The notes: generated by a model from the letters alone, not told the origin. Positions 34,700-47,654 are shown, counted from the first letter of the stretch. The stretch: 64,000 nt of DNA from Ananas comosus (GCF_001540865.1 NC_033621.1:2141439-2205438), one strand, 5' to 3'. Numbers and translations are program-made.

Positions 34700-37440
34700 G
34701 GGTGCGTGCCAAGTGTACTAATCAGGTTAATTGAGTGTAAAAAGCACTTTTTTTTAAAATGAAGTTTTTTTGTGTATTTGTTAACGCGTCGAGTGAACTG
34801 AGGGAGAGATTACAGAGAAGAGGGGGTCAATAGCAATTAAATTAAAATGGAGGAGCTTATTTGCAAATTTGCTAATCAAATATTTTCTATTATGTAATTA
34901 GCAAAAGTTCCCAAAATAATTAAATTGCTTTAGGTCCTTTGTTAAACAAATGTACAGGAACCCTCTGAATTATAATCTATGTTGAAATAGTCCGCTAAAT
35001 TTTTTATTTCATCGGAGCTGATTGATTAATAGCTGCTCAATTTTTTAATTTTATTTTAAATTATTTTACTGGACGGATTAAAATTTTGTTAAACTTAACG
35101 GTAGCTCGACAGCTCTACCTATCTTTTCAGATTATAAAAAATAATGATTCTATTTACGGTCAATAGTCGCTTACTAAGAACATTTCAATCTATTATAAAA
35201 TATTCTGCAATTGAGCTTGTCACTTTACAAATTTGTCCTCGAAATATATGGATATAATTTTTCCTCCTTACCTTTACTATCTCCATCATTCCACAAAATC
35301 AGAATTTAAAACATTAAACCCTTTTTTTTTTTCTTTAGAGGGCTAAATACTCTAATTTCAAAATTTTAGTGGATAAACATGCATAATTAACTCTAAGGAG
35401 ATTGTTACATAATTAAGTAGTACTATGTTTTTTTTAGGTATATAATTGTGAATGCATATCCCACTGTAAAATAAAAAAAAAGAGAAATTAATTTTATTTA
35501 CACCTACTCATATCCATCCATATTAGTAGTCATTCTCTAATTTAATTTTTGGTTTGACTTGTTTCTTTTGTTCCAACTGTGTTTTTTTGGCTTTATTTGG
35601 GTGAATTAAGGTATAATTTAGTTTGTAAGGTGGTCCTAATCACTTGTAGCTTTAATTTTGGCATTTTGCTTTAATGAAAAAAAAAAGTTAAAAGACTCTC
35701 AACATGATCTAACGTACTCGGATTATTAAAAAAGTTATTTAATGAGTGAGAAAAATTTATGATAAATAACGTTTTCGGCTCGGGAGTTGTATCGTATTTT
35801 ATCTCACTCAAAATAATCTGGATTACATTACATTTTGAAGATCTTCAGACTATAAGACGGACGACATTTTGGTATTTCTGACTAAAATCTACTAATAAGT
35901 TGATCAGATTATGATGCATCGCTGGCACGAAAATAATATGATATCTTAGTCACTGGATACCGTTATCACGCATAATAACACTGTCAATTTATTTTCATAT
36001 TATCGATACGTCATCATTCAATATGTTAATCTATATTGTAGTACTTAATTGCAACAATCGAGCAAGTTTTAAAAAGAGATTATAATAAATTAAGGATTCG
36101 GGGTCGATCAAATGAGGACCAAAAGTATAATTTAGCTAAAATTCTACTCACAGAACAAAATCCAAAAGTAGTTACATCAGATAAATCATAACCTACATGT
36201 ATGACAAAAATAACACCAACACAGACAACTGGCGTAAATTTACGTCATTGTAAATAGCGATTTGTGAGAATCAAACTATTCAACAAGGAGGGCTGGGCGA
36301 ATAGAAGTGTTTATTGATACCGCGTTAGTCAAAATATTAATTTGATAAAAAATAATTCAGAAATAATTTGAATATATCGGATTGCGTGTTTCACCAAATA
36401 GAAAATGATTCCGAAACAATCTGAGCACGCTGAAGCAGAGTGTTTCACGACTAAGCCGTTGATGTTTAAAGTATGATGTGCTACTCCATTTTGTCCTTTC
36501 TATTGTGATAATATTTTTTTTAGAAACAAAATAATTTTTTTGTTTTATTTTATACATCTGAACATATCATAAGAGACGAATTAGATTGTTATTTTCGCAA
36601 CGTACCTCCGCTCGTAGCAGTCACTATCTTCTTTCTGTGGAAAAAGATGGAATTTTTGCCCGCATTTAATTGAGAAAGTGAGACATGGTACCCAAGAATT
36701 TGTTATAATTTATCACATTATTATTATTATTATTTTAAAATTAAGATAATTAAGTAAAATTTTAAGTGGAATGTTCAATGCTATGAACCGGATTGGATCA
36801 GATAAGACGAGAAAATGATATCGGAGGAGATTGAGAACTCATGGCTATCGTGATCGTGATGAATATTGGGTCGGTTCGGTGAGATATTGTATGATTTTTC
36901 GAACGTGGTCGTGTTTAGTTCTAAGCGGAGATAATCTAACTCGATTCGATAATCCATCCTTTTTTATCAAAATTTTAAATTAACAGATGAAAAAAAATTT
37001 CTCACATTGTATACAACCGAGAATTCTAATTTATTTTTATAATTTATTTTTACTACAGGACAAAATAGTCCAAAAGATTCTTTTGGAAATTAAAAAGAAA
37101 ACAAAAAACAAAAAAAACTGATGAAGATGATCCCAATGACAAAAACTATATAAAACACGAGAAAAGAAATGCGAAATGATTTTACGGCTTCTGTTTTTAT
37201 TCAATTGCTTTCTTTGAGCTTATTCGTTCGCACCTAACGGTGATGGTGACGTCCAAAAAAATACATTGTAGTCTAAATCCATGGTTTCTAATAATATGAT
37301 TGTCTCTTCCTCTAGAAGATTCTTTGATTGAGTGATGGAATGAAATTCAGGTTTATCCACACCATCTAGATTCTTTTCTTTTTTTTTTTAATAAGAAAAA
37401 AAATTATCATGTTGATTTAGGAGCCTTTCATCTGAAAATT
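34700..37440. other. Gene-free intergenic DNA
   Basis: AT-rich with degenerate short frames; nothing recognised on either strand. Confidence 0.55.
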
Positions 37441-37444
37441 CCGA

Positions 37445-37640
37445 TAGAAATATACAACTAATTCACTTAAAGCGTATAGATACAGCGCCCACGGATTTCG
37501 ATTGTGACTCGGTCCAATCGACCTCACATCATTTCGAACATGACTAGGCGTAACTCAGCTTCACGCTATTTCGAATATGACTCGGCTCACATGACCTTCC
37601 GCCACAGGACAGCATGCTGGTCTATTTAAGCCAACATAGC
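37445..37640 (+). mobile_element. Dispersed repeat family D1, copy 2
   Basis: Collinear with 13850-14045 (CAACTAATTCACTTAAA, CGTATAGATAC, TTTCGAACATGACT, CACGCTATTTCGAA, ATTTAAGCCAACA), roughly three quarters identical by eye. Confidence 0.55.
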
Positions 37641-38529
37641 TAAGTTAGTATTAGTAACATAGTCTGACGGGGATACCATCTAGATTTTTATTAGGAAAGT
37701 AGTCAGATAGAACATAGCATGTTGATTTGTTTTTATAACATGTATCTGCTTCTGCCTTTAGATGCATTTGCATCTTGTGGAGCATCAGGAAATAGTGAAA
37801 TGTTGCATTTATGTTGTAGTGAAAAGTTGTGTGTCTGAAACCAGAAGTTGAAATGCACCTCATACAAGGTTTTGGCACAGTACTTTTTGTAAAAGCACTA
37901 TTTACATAATTGAATAATAATATGGCCTACTGATTGACCGTGTCTAGCTGTCATGGTCACGGACTTGATAATTAATATTTAACGTTTCAGATTTGAAGTC
38001 TAATTGCTTCACATTTCTAATGAATGACAGAGACGAATAGGTTCTAATATAGGGGCCGGAATGGAGAGCTCTTTCCTATTTAACATCAAGTATGGAGCAA
38101 TTAGGTATTACCAAATTTATGGCTTCATCTTCTTTCTCTCTCCCAACAAGTGAGTTATGTAAAATTGGGTTCTCAAACTATGAGGCACGTGACTCAAATT
38201 TTTAATTTATTGTAATTTTATTTCAAAATATCAAGTCCTGAAGTACAATTTAGTTAACTGAACGATTATATATTATTAATGTGGTGATACTAATGTGGAA
38301 ATATTATAGCCAATGACGTGATAATGATTAAGATGCTTTACTGTCAGATTAATGAAACACTAGCTTCTGGCCAACTATATTGAATTGTGAGACATAGTTG
38401 AACAATTTGCAAAGTTTGAGGCTGATATTATATTCAATAAAAATTTGAAAGACTAAAATATCATCCATCTTATGATTTGAGGACCAAAAGTACTGTAATT
38501 TATCCTAGCAAAATTACTGCCCATATAAC

Positions 38530-38573
<44 letters not shown>

Positions 38574-41150
38574 CACCATATAACTCTGAGAACAGAAAAA
38601 AAAAAAAAACTGTCCCTTAAATTCTGAGCAACATCCAAAAAATCCCCCAGTGTCAGATCATTTCACCAATCAACTCCCTCTTCTCTTGGACACAAGCCAA
38701 CAATATTTTACCACCTAACACCCTTCTTTATTACAAAAGCCCCTTGCATGGTACACTCCACCAGTCCAGTGCACATGCAAACTGTTTAATTGTTTGTAAA
38801 AGTGGCTCCAAAATTCTCACCACATCTATTGCCACCTTGTACACTGTTTTCTCTCTCTAGGCACTGTGACAAATATTATATAAGAAGATGATACCAAAAC
38901 TTTGCTGGTGCCCACCATTTCCATTATCTTAACTGGAATTAAGACTATGTGCAATGGCCTATTACTCTATCAGTGTGGTGCATTATTGGAAGCTTCATCT
39001 GCAAAAAATGAACTGTTCCCTTTGCAAGGAGCCAAAGATGTTGATGAAGAGAGAGAGAGAGAGAGGATGTCTTAGTGACCATTGATGCAGATGGTAACAG
39101 TGAAGCCAGTGGCAAATCCATTTAATCTGGTAGGTACATGCTCGACCTGCAATTACCTTCCGAAACAACTACTGTACTCGAGAAGCAACGAATAGATATT
39201 TCATAAATAAACAATCTAGAGTTTTTGGCATTGTAAGTGAAAAAAAATTTTAATGTTGAATACACGAGAAGTTGCTGAAGGAATTTTAATACAAAAAATA
39301 TTAGTGCTTCTTCAAACAATATCTGCTGAGACCGATATTACTTGTTGTTTTTAATGGATGCTAATAATTGAGCCTCATTTGAATACCCAGCACAGTTCTT
39401 CCAAATAATTTAACCACAAACCATCAATACACTCCATAACTTATTCCACGTATTTTGTCTTAACCTCAAACAATAAATTTATCCCACCATTTATCTTCTT
39501 CGCACGCCTCACTTTTTGTACTCATCTTAATTTTTTTATCCGGAGAACAATTAAATCACTTAAATTAAATAAATTGAAAGATTGTATAGTAAAATCAAAA
39601 TTTTGAAAGACCAGATAATCGAATCAAATGGTCCACAGTTCAGATAAGTTTTATATGTTTTTGATTTTTTTTTAAAAAATAAAAAACTCCTCTCCACATT
39701 ACTGCCCACTGAGTTTCTTATATGGGGTGCAATTTTATGGGTGTGATGTCATCATCACCCTATCATTTTCTGTAGTTTCTTGTCCCACCTCCACCACTGA
39801 ATTGAAATTGTTATCTCATCAAAGGGAGCAGTGGAGTCTCATCCTCTGATGCTTACTTTGTGATGTTGTTGAGAGTAACTGAGGTTGGTGGAAGTGGTGA
39901 GCAAACCAATAAAATCAAGATCCACATCATGCAAGCATCATGAGGACCCCTCAATTTTTAGGGCTCAACAATCAAAGATTTAGAATTTCAAAGTTGGCAC
40001 AGAGAACGGCACTATCTTTTTGCAGAAATTATTGGCTGGATTTGATCAGAAGAATAGCTCTCCTTTTAAAACTTTTTCTTAACTACCAAAATAAACTTTT
40101 TGTACCGACAAAAACCGATCGAAAAGGCGTTTATATCTTCTTCATAATCATTCACCGTTTTCTTCGAGCTACAACAAAAATATTCGAGTATGCTTTCGAG
40201 AGACTTTTGGTCTGTTTGGTTCTACTTTCAAGGTCCAGTTGTGTTGGAGTACTCCTTTAGTTGTGGTATTAGAAGAAGCACTAAAGTTTCTTTAACAAAT
40301 TCTCCTCACGGTAGGATTAGAAGAAACATAATTAAGCTTCTACTTTTGAAACTTATAAGACATCAGCGAGCTCCATTTCAGTAAAAGTTTCAAATCCTTC
40401 TCTCCGCCAAAAGCACTAACTAGAGCCTGCTGCTGTCAAAAGCAGAAGCAAAAAGTGGAGGCAAGAATGCAAATTCGTTCTGTTATTACCTCCACAAGAA
40501 AAGCTCTAGAACTTTTGTTTGCTAATCGCCATCCAGTTGTTACTTCTCAGAGTAGAAAAAAAGCTGTTTCAAAAAATTGGCCTAACAGCGCAAAACCAGT
40601 CACACACACACAACAAGTTTCTCCCTGCACTGAGTGAATCATAGAATAGCTGAAACCTCATCTGCAATCACCAGTTCAAGAAGAAAGATATCCATTAAGC
40701 AAAGATCTTTTCTTTTTGTCATTTCACTTTGTTACCTTTCACTTTTTGACCCCCACTAGGTTTAAGGATCCCAGAAACCTCCACTCATGCAAAAGCCTCA
40801 AGAAGCATACACACACAAGTAGGCATAGGATTCTGATTCCCATCATTGTGATGTTGAAGGAGAATAGAATTGTGGAATTGTGGTGCACAACACTGTTACT
40901 AAGTGGGAAAAAAAGGCCTGATGTACATTATCTCTTCTTATCTACAATCATTAGCATCTCTGGACATCCATTCTCTTGTGTACCATTGAAAAGCACCTCT
41001 ACTTACTGTACAAGAACAATAAGTGGTACAACAACAATGTGTGGTACAAAATACAAAATGTAAGCCTCTTAGAATGCTTAATAATTCTTTATTTCAAACT
41101 GTTCTAAAAATAATAATAATTATAAAATCCTAAATATGAAATAGTTAATA
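37641..41150. other. Gene-free intergenic DNA with (CT)n tract
   Basis: Contains a perfect (CT)n run (about 38530-38570) and a short (GA)n (39051-39064). Frames at 39940-40640 and 40716-41063 have no recognised domain. The 40210-40450 part has TTTGGTT and AGAAGC-type words suggestive of a decayed MITE. Confidence 0.45.
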
Positions 41151-41156
41151 ACACTT

Positions 41157-41643
41157 GGGGTTTGTTTGGTTCACTTATTTTAAACTCTGAAATCAAAATG
41201 GAATTCACTGATTCCGATAGCTGTTGTTTGTTTTACAAGAATTGAATTCTGATTTCAACTCTACTTTGGAATGGAAATGACCTAATCCATTTATGTGATC
41301 CAATCTGGCTTTGAATTTTAGATTGACTCGATCCAAAGTAAACTACTACTCTCTCACAAACACTTCCCCCTCCTCTCCCTTTTCACTCTCCTCTTTTTAG
41401 ATTGACTCGTTCCAAAATAAACTACTACTCTCTCACAAACACTCCCCCCTCCTCTCCCTTTTCACTCTCCTCTTTTTTGACCAAAACCCTTCTTTGAAAA
41501 CCTTAGATGTCCCAATTGTCTATTCCGATTTCCATTTCAATAATGAACCAAACATTTTTAGATGATTCATTATTTCATTTTCCATTCCAATGCTATCCAA
41601 TTCCATTTTCCATTCCGATTCCAATTATAAACCAAACATGCCC
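41157..41643. mobile_element. Harbinger-like MITE with internal 79-bp tandem repeat
   Basis: Ends GGGGTTTGTTTGGTTC and (inverted) GGGCATGTTTGGTTTATAA. The interior has ATTCCGATT words at its right end and a 79-bp unit repeated twice (about 41321-41399 and 41400-41478, GATTGACTCG... CTCCTCTTTTT). No coding capacity. Confidence 0.65.
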
Positions 41644-43203
41644 TTAGCCTCTTTGATGGTAGGTACTTGTCCAACGATGAACTTGCTTCCACACAACATT
41701 TAACATAGCAAACAAATTTGACTACTAAGATTGGATATCCAGACAAGGGTTCTAAAGATATGTAAACCTAACGCATATCTCACATCAAGACTTGACTAAT
41801 ATTTTTGGGCTCTCTCTCAAAGAAAAAAGCTGAATCGGACAGCGAAATCCATTGTTTTTGTTATCCTTCTCATATCCTCTTTGGATGTCACTTCTACTAT
41901 GTGTTTACACTCATCACATAAAACTGAAAAGGAGAAAATAACAAGGAGAAAAGATAACTGCAAAAATCCAAATAACCCTTTTCTTAAGGTGATTATAAGT
42001 TACTGTTCAGAAAAATTAGAACCCAAAATAGATACATATGAAGCAAGCTCACAGGACCACCTCAGAAATCGAAGTAAATTAAATGCAGCTTTGTTAGGAA
42101 TACAACAGTAAGTAATACCTTTCTCAAGGCATTTAAGCTGTGGAGGAGCACCAGTTTACTTCACCTGGAGCAAGATCTTCGGATCTGTTAATGTCAAAGA
42201 AGTATTGATGAAAATTGACCCAGAAAAGGAATCAACATTTTCATTGATACAATCATCACTCGGCTTCTCCATCCACAATTCAAAAGAAAGGAGGGAAAAA
42301 AGAAAAAGGAAAAATCCACCAAGTGCAGGCCGGTGAGAGGATATTCATGGAATGTAGCCACTTCCTCCACTCTTCTGATCTTCAGTACATGTGGATTTCA
42401 ACAATAGTGAAAAAGTTCTAAGCCTCTGAAGATGGAATAAGACGACAAATTGAAATTGGCAACTAGGGCAAAATTAACATCTAAAAGCTTTAATCAGAGC
42501 AAAGGGCCAACTAAATCAGTCTCTCGCATAACCAAAGGCCGCCTTTCCTATATAAAGTGCATTGTAAGTTGTCCCAAGTCCAATGGCAAAGCATAATCGT
42601 TATATGCGACAGTATAAAATATTAGACAAACCTAATGAATGCATATTTGAAGAAGACATGATTTGGTGTATGGTTAGACATCATAGCTCAAAGATCAAAA
42701 CTCTTATACAACATATAAAAGAAAACAAACAAATAAAGCTCCGTGCCACTGGCACAGATTGCATATAACACATATCATAATTAAGATTTTCACATCAGGA
42801 ACAAGCAAAGACTAGAAGATAAATGTTAATATAATTACAACAATGATGGACATTGCTGGAACAGTAAGGTTGCTTCATTACGACCTAAGAATCATGAGCT
42901 TGAATCATGAAAAACTGCCTCTCTGCATGTGAATGTAGAACTGCAAAGTTTGACTCTTTAAAATCCCACGATAGCTAGACCCTATCTGTTTAGCACACTC
43001 TCATAATATAGCAATGGCATCACCATCCACCAAATTAGTTTCCTTGCAAATCAATATGTCAATCTCTCAGTTGATGAAGTTTAATGCCATTATTAGCCCT
43101 TTATAGGGAAATCCATTTGACGGATTAAATTCAAGGATCGTTAAGGTAATATTAGACTTCAAAGCTTTGATAAATCAGGTTCAACACCTCGTATCAACAT
43201 TAA
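41644..43203. other. Gene-free intergenic DNA
   Basis: Frames at 41881-42111 and 42583-42768 are short and unrecognised. Confidence 0.45.
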
Positions 43204-44021
43204 GGGTGTGTTTGGTTCGCTTCTTTTTCACCCTGGAATCGGAATTGGAATGGGTAAATCCGTTTGTGGGTGTTTGGTACGCGGGAGTCCCATTCCGATT
43301 CCGATTCCGATTCCCGAGTGGAATGGGAATCCCCCAATCACCTTTTTTTCAATCCGGCCTAGGAGGCCAGATTGAAAGTTGAATCCAGACGGAATGGATA
43401 TTTATTCGGATTAAATTTATTTTTTCAACTTTTTTTAATTAAAATATGAGTTAAAATTTAAAAATTAAATATATAATTTTAAATTTTAATTTAAACTTAA
43501 ATTAAAAATTAAAATTTAATCAAGTATTTCGAATCTAACTTATGAATTTGAATTTAAATTAAATTTTAATTTATTTAAAGTTTTATTCAAATTTTATTTC
43601 AAACTTAAATTAAATTTATGGATTCAAATTAAAATTTAAATTGTAATTTTAAGTTTGAATTTGAATAAATTAAAATTTAGTTTCATATTTTGAATTATCC
43701 GCTCAACTTCAAAGTTTAATTTTTTTTAAAAAAAATAGATTTAAAATTTTGACATTATTTCAAAGTTTTGATGTAAATTTTTAATATTTAATTTTTAATT
43801 TGAATTTAAATTAATATATTATAAAGATAATGTTAGTATATTAATTTGATTACGTTTTTTATATCTATCTGAACCAAACACCGACAATGGGAATGATTTA
43901 TTCCGATTCCGATTCCGATTCAGGTGATAAACCAAACAGAATTAGGTAATGAGTCATTCCGATTCCGATTCCAGCTTATTTTGATTCCGATTCCGATTCC
44001 GACTTCGAACCAAACACGCCC
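43204..44021. mobile_element. PIF/Harbinger-like MITE with TTCCGA hexamer arms
   Basis: TIRs GGGTGTGTTTGGTTCG and CGAACCAAACACGCCC (15 of 16 complementary), flanked by TAA and TAG, near the TWA 3-bp target duplication of PIF/Harbinger. Both subterminal regions carry (GATTCC)n arrays (43289-43312; 43901-44004) in mixed orientation. The centre is an AT-rich AATTTAAATT tract. About 818 bp, no transposase. Confidence 0.75.
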
Positions 44022-45092
44022 TAGCAATAGATACCGCAGACTTCTAATACTGAGATATTCAGACATAAACTCCAGAGCTGAATACTACTGTTTCCTAAGT
44101 TTGTGCCACAATATTTTAATAGAATGGTAACCCAATACATGTATTTGAGAGATAGATAGTAACATAGCTCCACGGGCGCTTTGTTGCAACAATAAGGTTG
44201 CTCCATTTTGACCTAGGGTCATAATCTTATGGTATGCCGCAGTCTTCAACCACTGCAATATGATACAACTATTCAAAGCTAATTATGAACATCTAGCTGC
44301 GTGTCGAATTTTTCAAAAGGCCAGAGCGGCAAGCAGCACGCCATACCATCGAAGTGGCCAGAGTACAGAATCCCGAAGAAAACAGGCATACCTATTGAAT
44401 TATGTAGCTCATGTCCAAGAAATATGCAGGTGAAAATTAGGGCAGCTCAACAACTCAAGCTTTTCAGACTTGTCCCAGCTCCCTGCAGTACGCACCTCAC
44501 GTGGAACTGAAAGCATATCTTTCTAACCACTTGGACGATTCAGTGGGAAGAACAGTGAGAACCATACTCACCTAGTGAAGAATGATAAGGTCCTATAGGC
44601 CAGTTATTGACATGATAGTACCTATGGGGGAGTATTTGACAGTGCATGAGCTCAAGCAGCCAACTAAATTAAAACCATGTCGTTAAATCAAAATGGGACT
44701 ATGATAGTACCTAGGATGTGGGTTGCTTAGTTTGTAGCATTGAATTCTACGTTTTCGTGCCTATATTTATCTTCACATCCAGCAAAACTTCCACGAATAA
44801 TCCTTAGTAAACCTTGCAGAACTGGAAACGAAGTTGACGGTCACAACCTGTAAAAGCTAAACTACATGCAATTCATAGGAGTTACCAACACATCCTTGGT
44901 TTAATGCTATGATGGTAGGTAATTTTTTCTTTAAACATACTAAGCCATTCAAGTGGAGGAGCCTTTGTATTTTGTTCAAGTCCAGTTTCTCATTAATAAC
45001 ACAAGCTTCTCAAGAAACAAGAGAAAAGGCGCCAAAACAACAAGGAATGAAGCAAGGGTAAATGAAGCAAATGCCCATACCAAAATTGGCAA
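44022..45092. other. 3' flank of the PPR gene, no gene seen
   Basis: Downstream of the minus-strand PPR stop codon at 45093; the 3' UTR is probably here. No recognisable frame. Confidence 0.45.
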
Positions 45093-45831
45093 TCAAATAA
45101 CTCTTCTTAGGGATCGTGGCTTCCTCACGAAGCTCAACCTGAGCTTCTTGAGCCGCCTCCTCTTCATCGCCATCTTCTCCGGCAACGTGAGCCTCTTCTT
45201 CACCTTCTTCTCCTTCTTCACCTTCACATACCTCTTATCCACCTTGTACACCTGTGGCGTCACCGGCACTCCCCGAGCCACCGCCTCATTGAACATCGCA
45301 TTCGCCCTATCTCCCTGATTGTGCGTCGCCAGCTTCCCTATCAATAGATTATAGGTCTTAATTCCCGGAGCATGCCCGTACCCCTTCATCATCCTAAACA
45401 CCTTCATCGCGTGCTCCACCCTCTCGATCCCGCATAAGATCTTAATAAACCCAAAGTACGCCTTCCTATCAAGCCGATCACCAAATCCGGCCGATCTCAT
45501 CCATCCGATCATCTCGTCACCCTCCGAAACCCTAGCGGCCTGGTACAGGCTCCGGATTAGAGCAAGGTACGTGTCCGCATCCGGGGAACAGCCCCACTCC
45601 CCCATCCGGCGGAAGAGCGTCACTGCGTCCTCGGTGCGCCGGATCTTGCAGAGGTTAGTGATGAGCACGCGGAAGGTTTCGGAATCGCGCGGGATCCCTG
45701 TGGCCTCCATGTCGACGAGGAACTTCTCGGCTTCGGAAGGAAGGCGGAGGGGGTCCTTCTTCCGGCAGAGGCGGCAGATGCAGTCGAGGATGGAGTTGTA
45801 GGCCGGGGGGCCGAGATCGAAGCCGCCGCGT
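45093..45831 (-). CDS. PPR protein, C-terminal part (truncated at an N)
   Basis: About 246 residues read from the N at 45832 down to the TGA at 45093. It contains P-class pentatricopeptide repeats: YNSILDCICRLCRKKDPL... then SETFRVLITNLCKIRRTEDAVTLF, DTYLALIRSLYQAARVSEGD, KAYFGFIKILCGIERVEHAMKVF and KTYNLLIGKLATHNQGDRANAMF, about 35 residues apart. The tail is a basic Lys/Arg-rich segment ending in FVRKPRSLRRVI. PPR proteins bind organellar RNA one base per repeat. The N-terminal half is probably 47738-48273, separated from this piece by misplaced contigs. The frame meets the N with no visible start. The member is not identified; organelle targeting is inferred from the other half. Confidence 0.8.
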
Positions 45832-45832
45832 N

Positions 45833-46471
45833 CACACAAAAGGGGAAAGGCTAAGAAACAGAGCAGAAGCGGTTGACCCTTCAATGGAAAAATACGAGCA
45901 GCGTTGAAGAAATGCAACTAAAATGATTGCAAAACTCTTCCAAACCCTTAGCATAATACAAAAGTTGACAAATATTGAGAACTGAAGCAATGCAGCAAGC
46001 ATATTATTAAGCATTATTTGAGAAGCATCACAATTTGAACATTCTGACAAGGAAAATTACCAAAATAAGCGGAAATACATGAAAGTTTCCGCATCAGCAT
46101 GTCACACGATATTTATACCGGACATCAAGCAGCCCTAAAACCTAACTGATAATAATTCAAGTAATTTCCCACCAAAAGCCCTAATTCCTTACACTATCTA
46201 ACCAGTAGCCGAGCAACATCCAAACAAAAGAGAAGCAACATTCTATAGATCTTTATTTGATAGAGTTCTAAGAACTATACCATGTGAAACAACTGATTTT
46301 CTGTAGCATCTTACAATAAGAGTTCGAGTGATTCACCAGTAACAAGCATTATTCAGTAACTATGCATTACTCAGTTAATATGAAGTGAACAAACGATCTA
46401 AAGCAACATCTGAATCAAGAGAAGGGGCATCCTATAGATTTTTAACGAGGGAGAAGATCCAAGAATTACAC
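45833..46471 (-). other. Probable intron following the chimeric exostosin exon
   Basis: Follows a GTGTAA donor at 46471-46466 on the minus strand and runs to the N at 45832 without an acceptor plus conserved exon that I can identify. Confidence 0.4.
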
Positions 46472-46771
46472 CTGCGTGCCCCACTGGCCCTTGACGCAGG
46501 AATCGGGCGAGATCCGGCCGTCCCTGCCGCGCATGAGCTCGCGGAGGCCGTCGATCTCGGCCTCGTCGTAGACGTAGATCCGGAGGTCGAGGCGGGGCCC
46601 GTAGCCGCGCTGGGGCCACGCGAGGGCGCCGGCGCCGTCGAAGAGCGCGTCGGAGGAGGAGGAGGAGGCGGTGGCGGTGGAGAGGGATCGGGAAGGAGGG
46701 GGAGGCGGCGGAGGGAGGAGGCGGAGGAGGAGGTGGCGGAGATGGAGGGGATTTGGGGGGCGCCTCCACAT
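46472..46771 (-). pseudogene. Chimeric first exon: PPR leader joined to GT47 exostosin segment
   Basis: One open frame of 100 codons ending at a GTGTAA donor. Residues 1-36 or so (MWRRPPNPLHLRH... PSRSLSTATAS) are nearly the same as the start of the PPR piece at 48273. From about residue 39 it switches to DGAGALAWPQRGYGPRLDL, then LRIYVYDEAEIDGLRELM and CVKGQWGTQ, the N-terminal block of plant exostosin-family (GT47) glycosyltransferases. The rest of the exostosin domain is not in the window. It is either a real exon-capture chimera or a haplotype/assembly junction. No downstream exon was found, so function is doubtful. Upstream sequence up to 47064 also matches the PPR promoter region. Confidence 0.55.
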
Positions 46772-47065
46772 GGCGGTGGTGGTGGTAAATTAGGGCGAAA
46801 ATGGGAGTGGAGAAAAGGGGGGAAAAGGTCGGAGCTTTATTAAATTAGGGTTTTAAGCGTTCCATTTCCATTGATCAGGGGGATGATGATGGTGAAGTAA
46901 AACCCTAGCTAGACGAGCGTAAGCGTTGCACGACTCGCTCTATCTATGTGACTCATGATCGAGCGTGTTCACCATTCTCTCTACACGGTTGCTTACTCAT
47001 GAGTGTGAATTATTTGTTGAGATAATTTTTGCCTTAATTACACTTGCTACCCTGAATTTTGCAAT

Positions 47066-47654
47066 GGGCTTTTTTTTGCAAATAGCACCCTCACAATTTT
47101 TTTTTTAAAATTGGTCCTGTCAAAAATTTATTTACAAAAATGATTCTGGTCCCGCCACGCAAGCGCCACGTCAGCGCCACGCGGGCGGGGCTGTGCCAGA
47201 TGGTTAAGTTGAACACGGTGAACCATTCACCGTGTTCAATACAAAGTTTTTGTATTGGACACGGTGAATGATTTACCGTGTCCAATACAAAATAGTTAAG
47301 ATCGAAATATTTGTATTGGACACGGTGAACCATTCACCGTGTCCAATACAAATAATTGGACACGGTGAATGATTCACCGTGTTGGACACGGTGAATGGTT
47401 CACCGTGTCTAATACAAATATCTCCAACTTAGTCATTGTTGGGGTATTTGTATTACCGTGTCCAATACAAAAATCTTGTATTGAACACGGTGAATAATTC
47501 ACCGTGTTCAACTTAAATATCTGGGCCCGCCCTGCCCGCGTGGCGCTGATGTGGCGCTGACCTGGCAGGGGTAGGGCCATTTTTGCAAATAATTTTTGGA
47601 CGGGGCTATTTTTATAAATAAAATTTGTCAGGGGGCTATTTGCAAAAAAAACCC
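47066..47654. mobile_element. Mutator-type foldback element with CACGGTGAA palindromes
   Basis: Inverted arms of about 200 bp: GGGCTTTTTTTTGCAAATAGC at the left mirrors GGGTTTTTTTTGCAAATAGC at the right, continuing through AGCGCCAC..CAGCGCCACGCGGGC on both sides. It is flanked by a 9-bp direct repeat TTTTGCAAT (47057-47065; 47655-47663), the target-duplication length of Mutator-like elements. The core (47205-47520) is a series of nested palindromes of ACACGGTGAA/TTCACCGTGT spaced by TTGTATTGGACACGG. The homologous segment at 48551-48575 reads straight through the site, giving a near-empty-site comparison. No coding capacity. Confidence 0.8.

Noticed and set aside
39940..41063. Several plus-strand frames of 60-115 aa
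   Set aside because: No family similarity, no conserved splice structure, and located in repeat-like AT-rich DNA.
46385..46843. 152-aa Gly/Glu-rich plus-strand frame
   Set aside because: Antisense of the GC-rich PPR leader/exostosin exon; the minus frame carries recognisable protein motifs.
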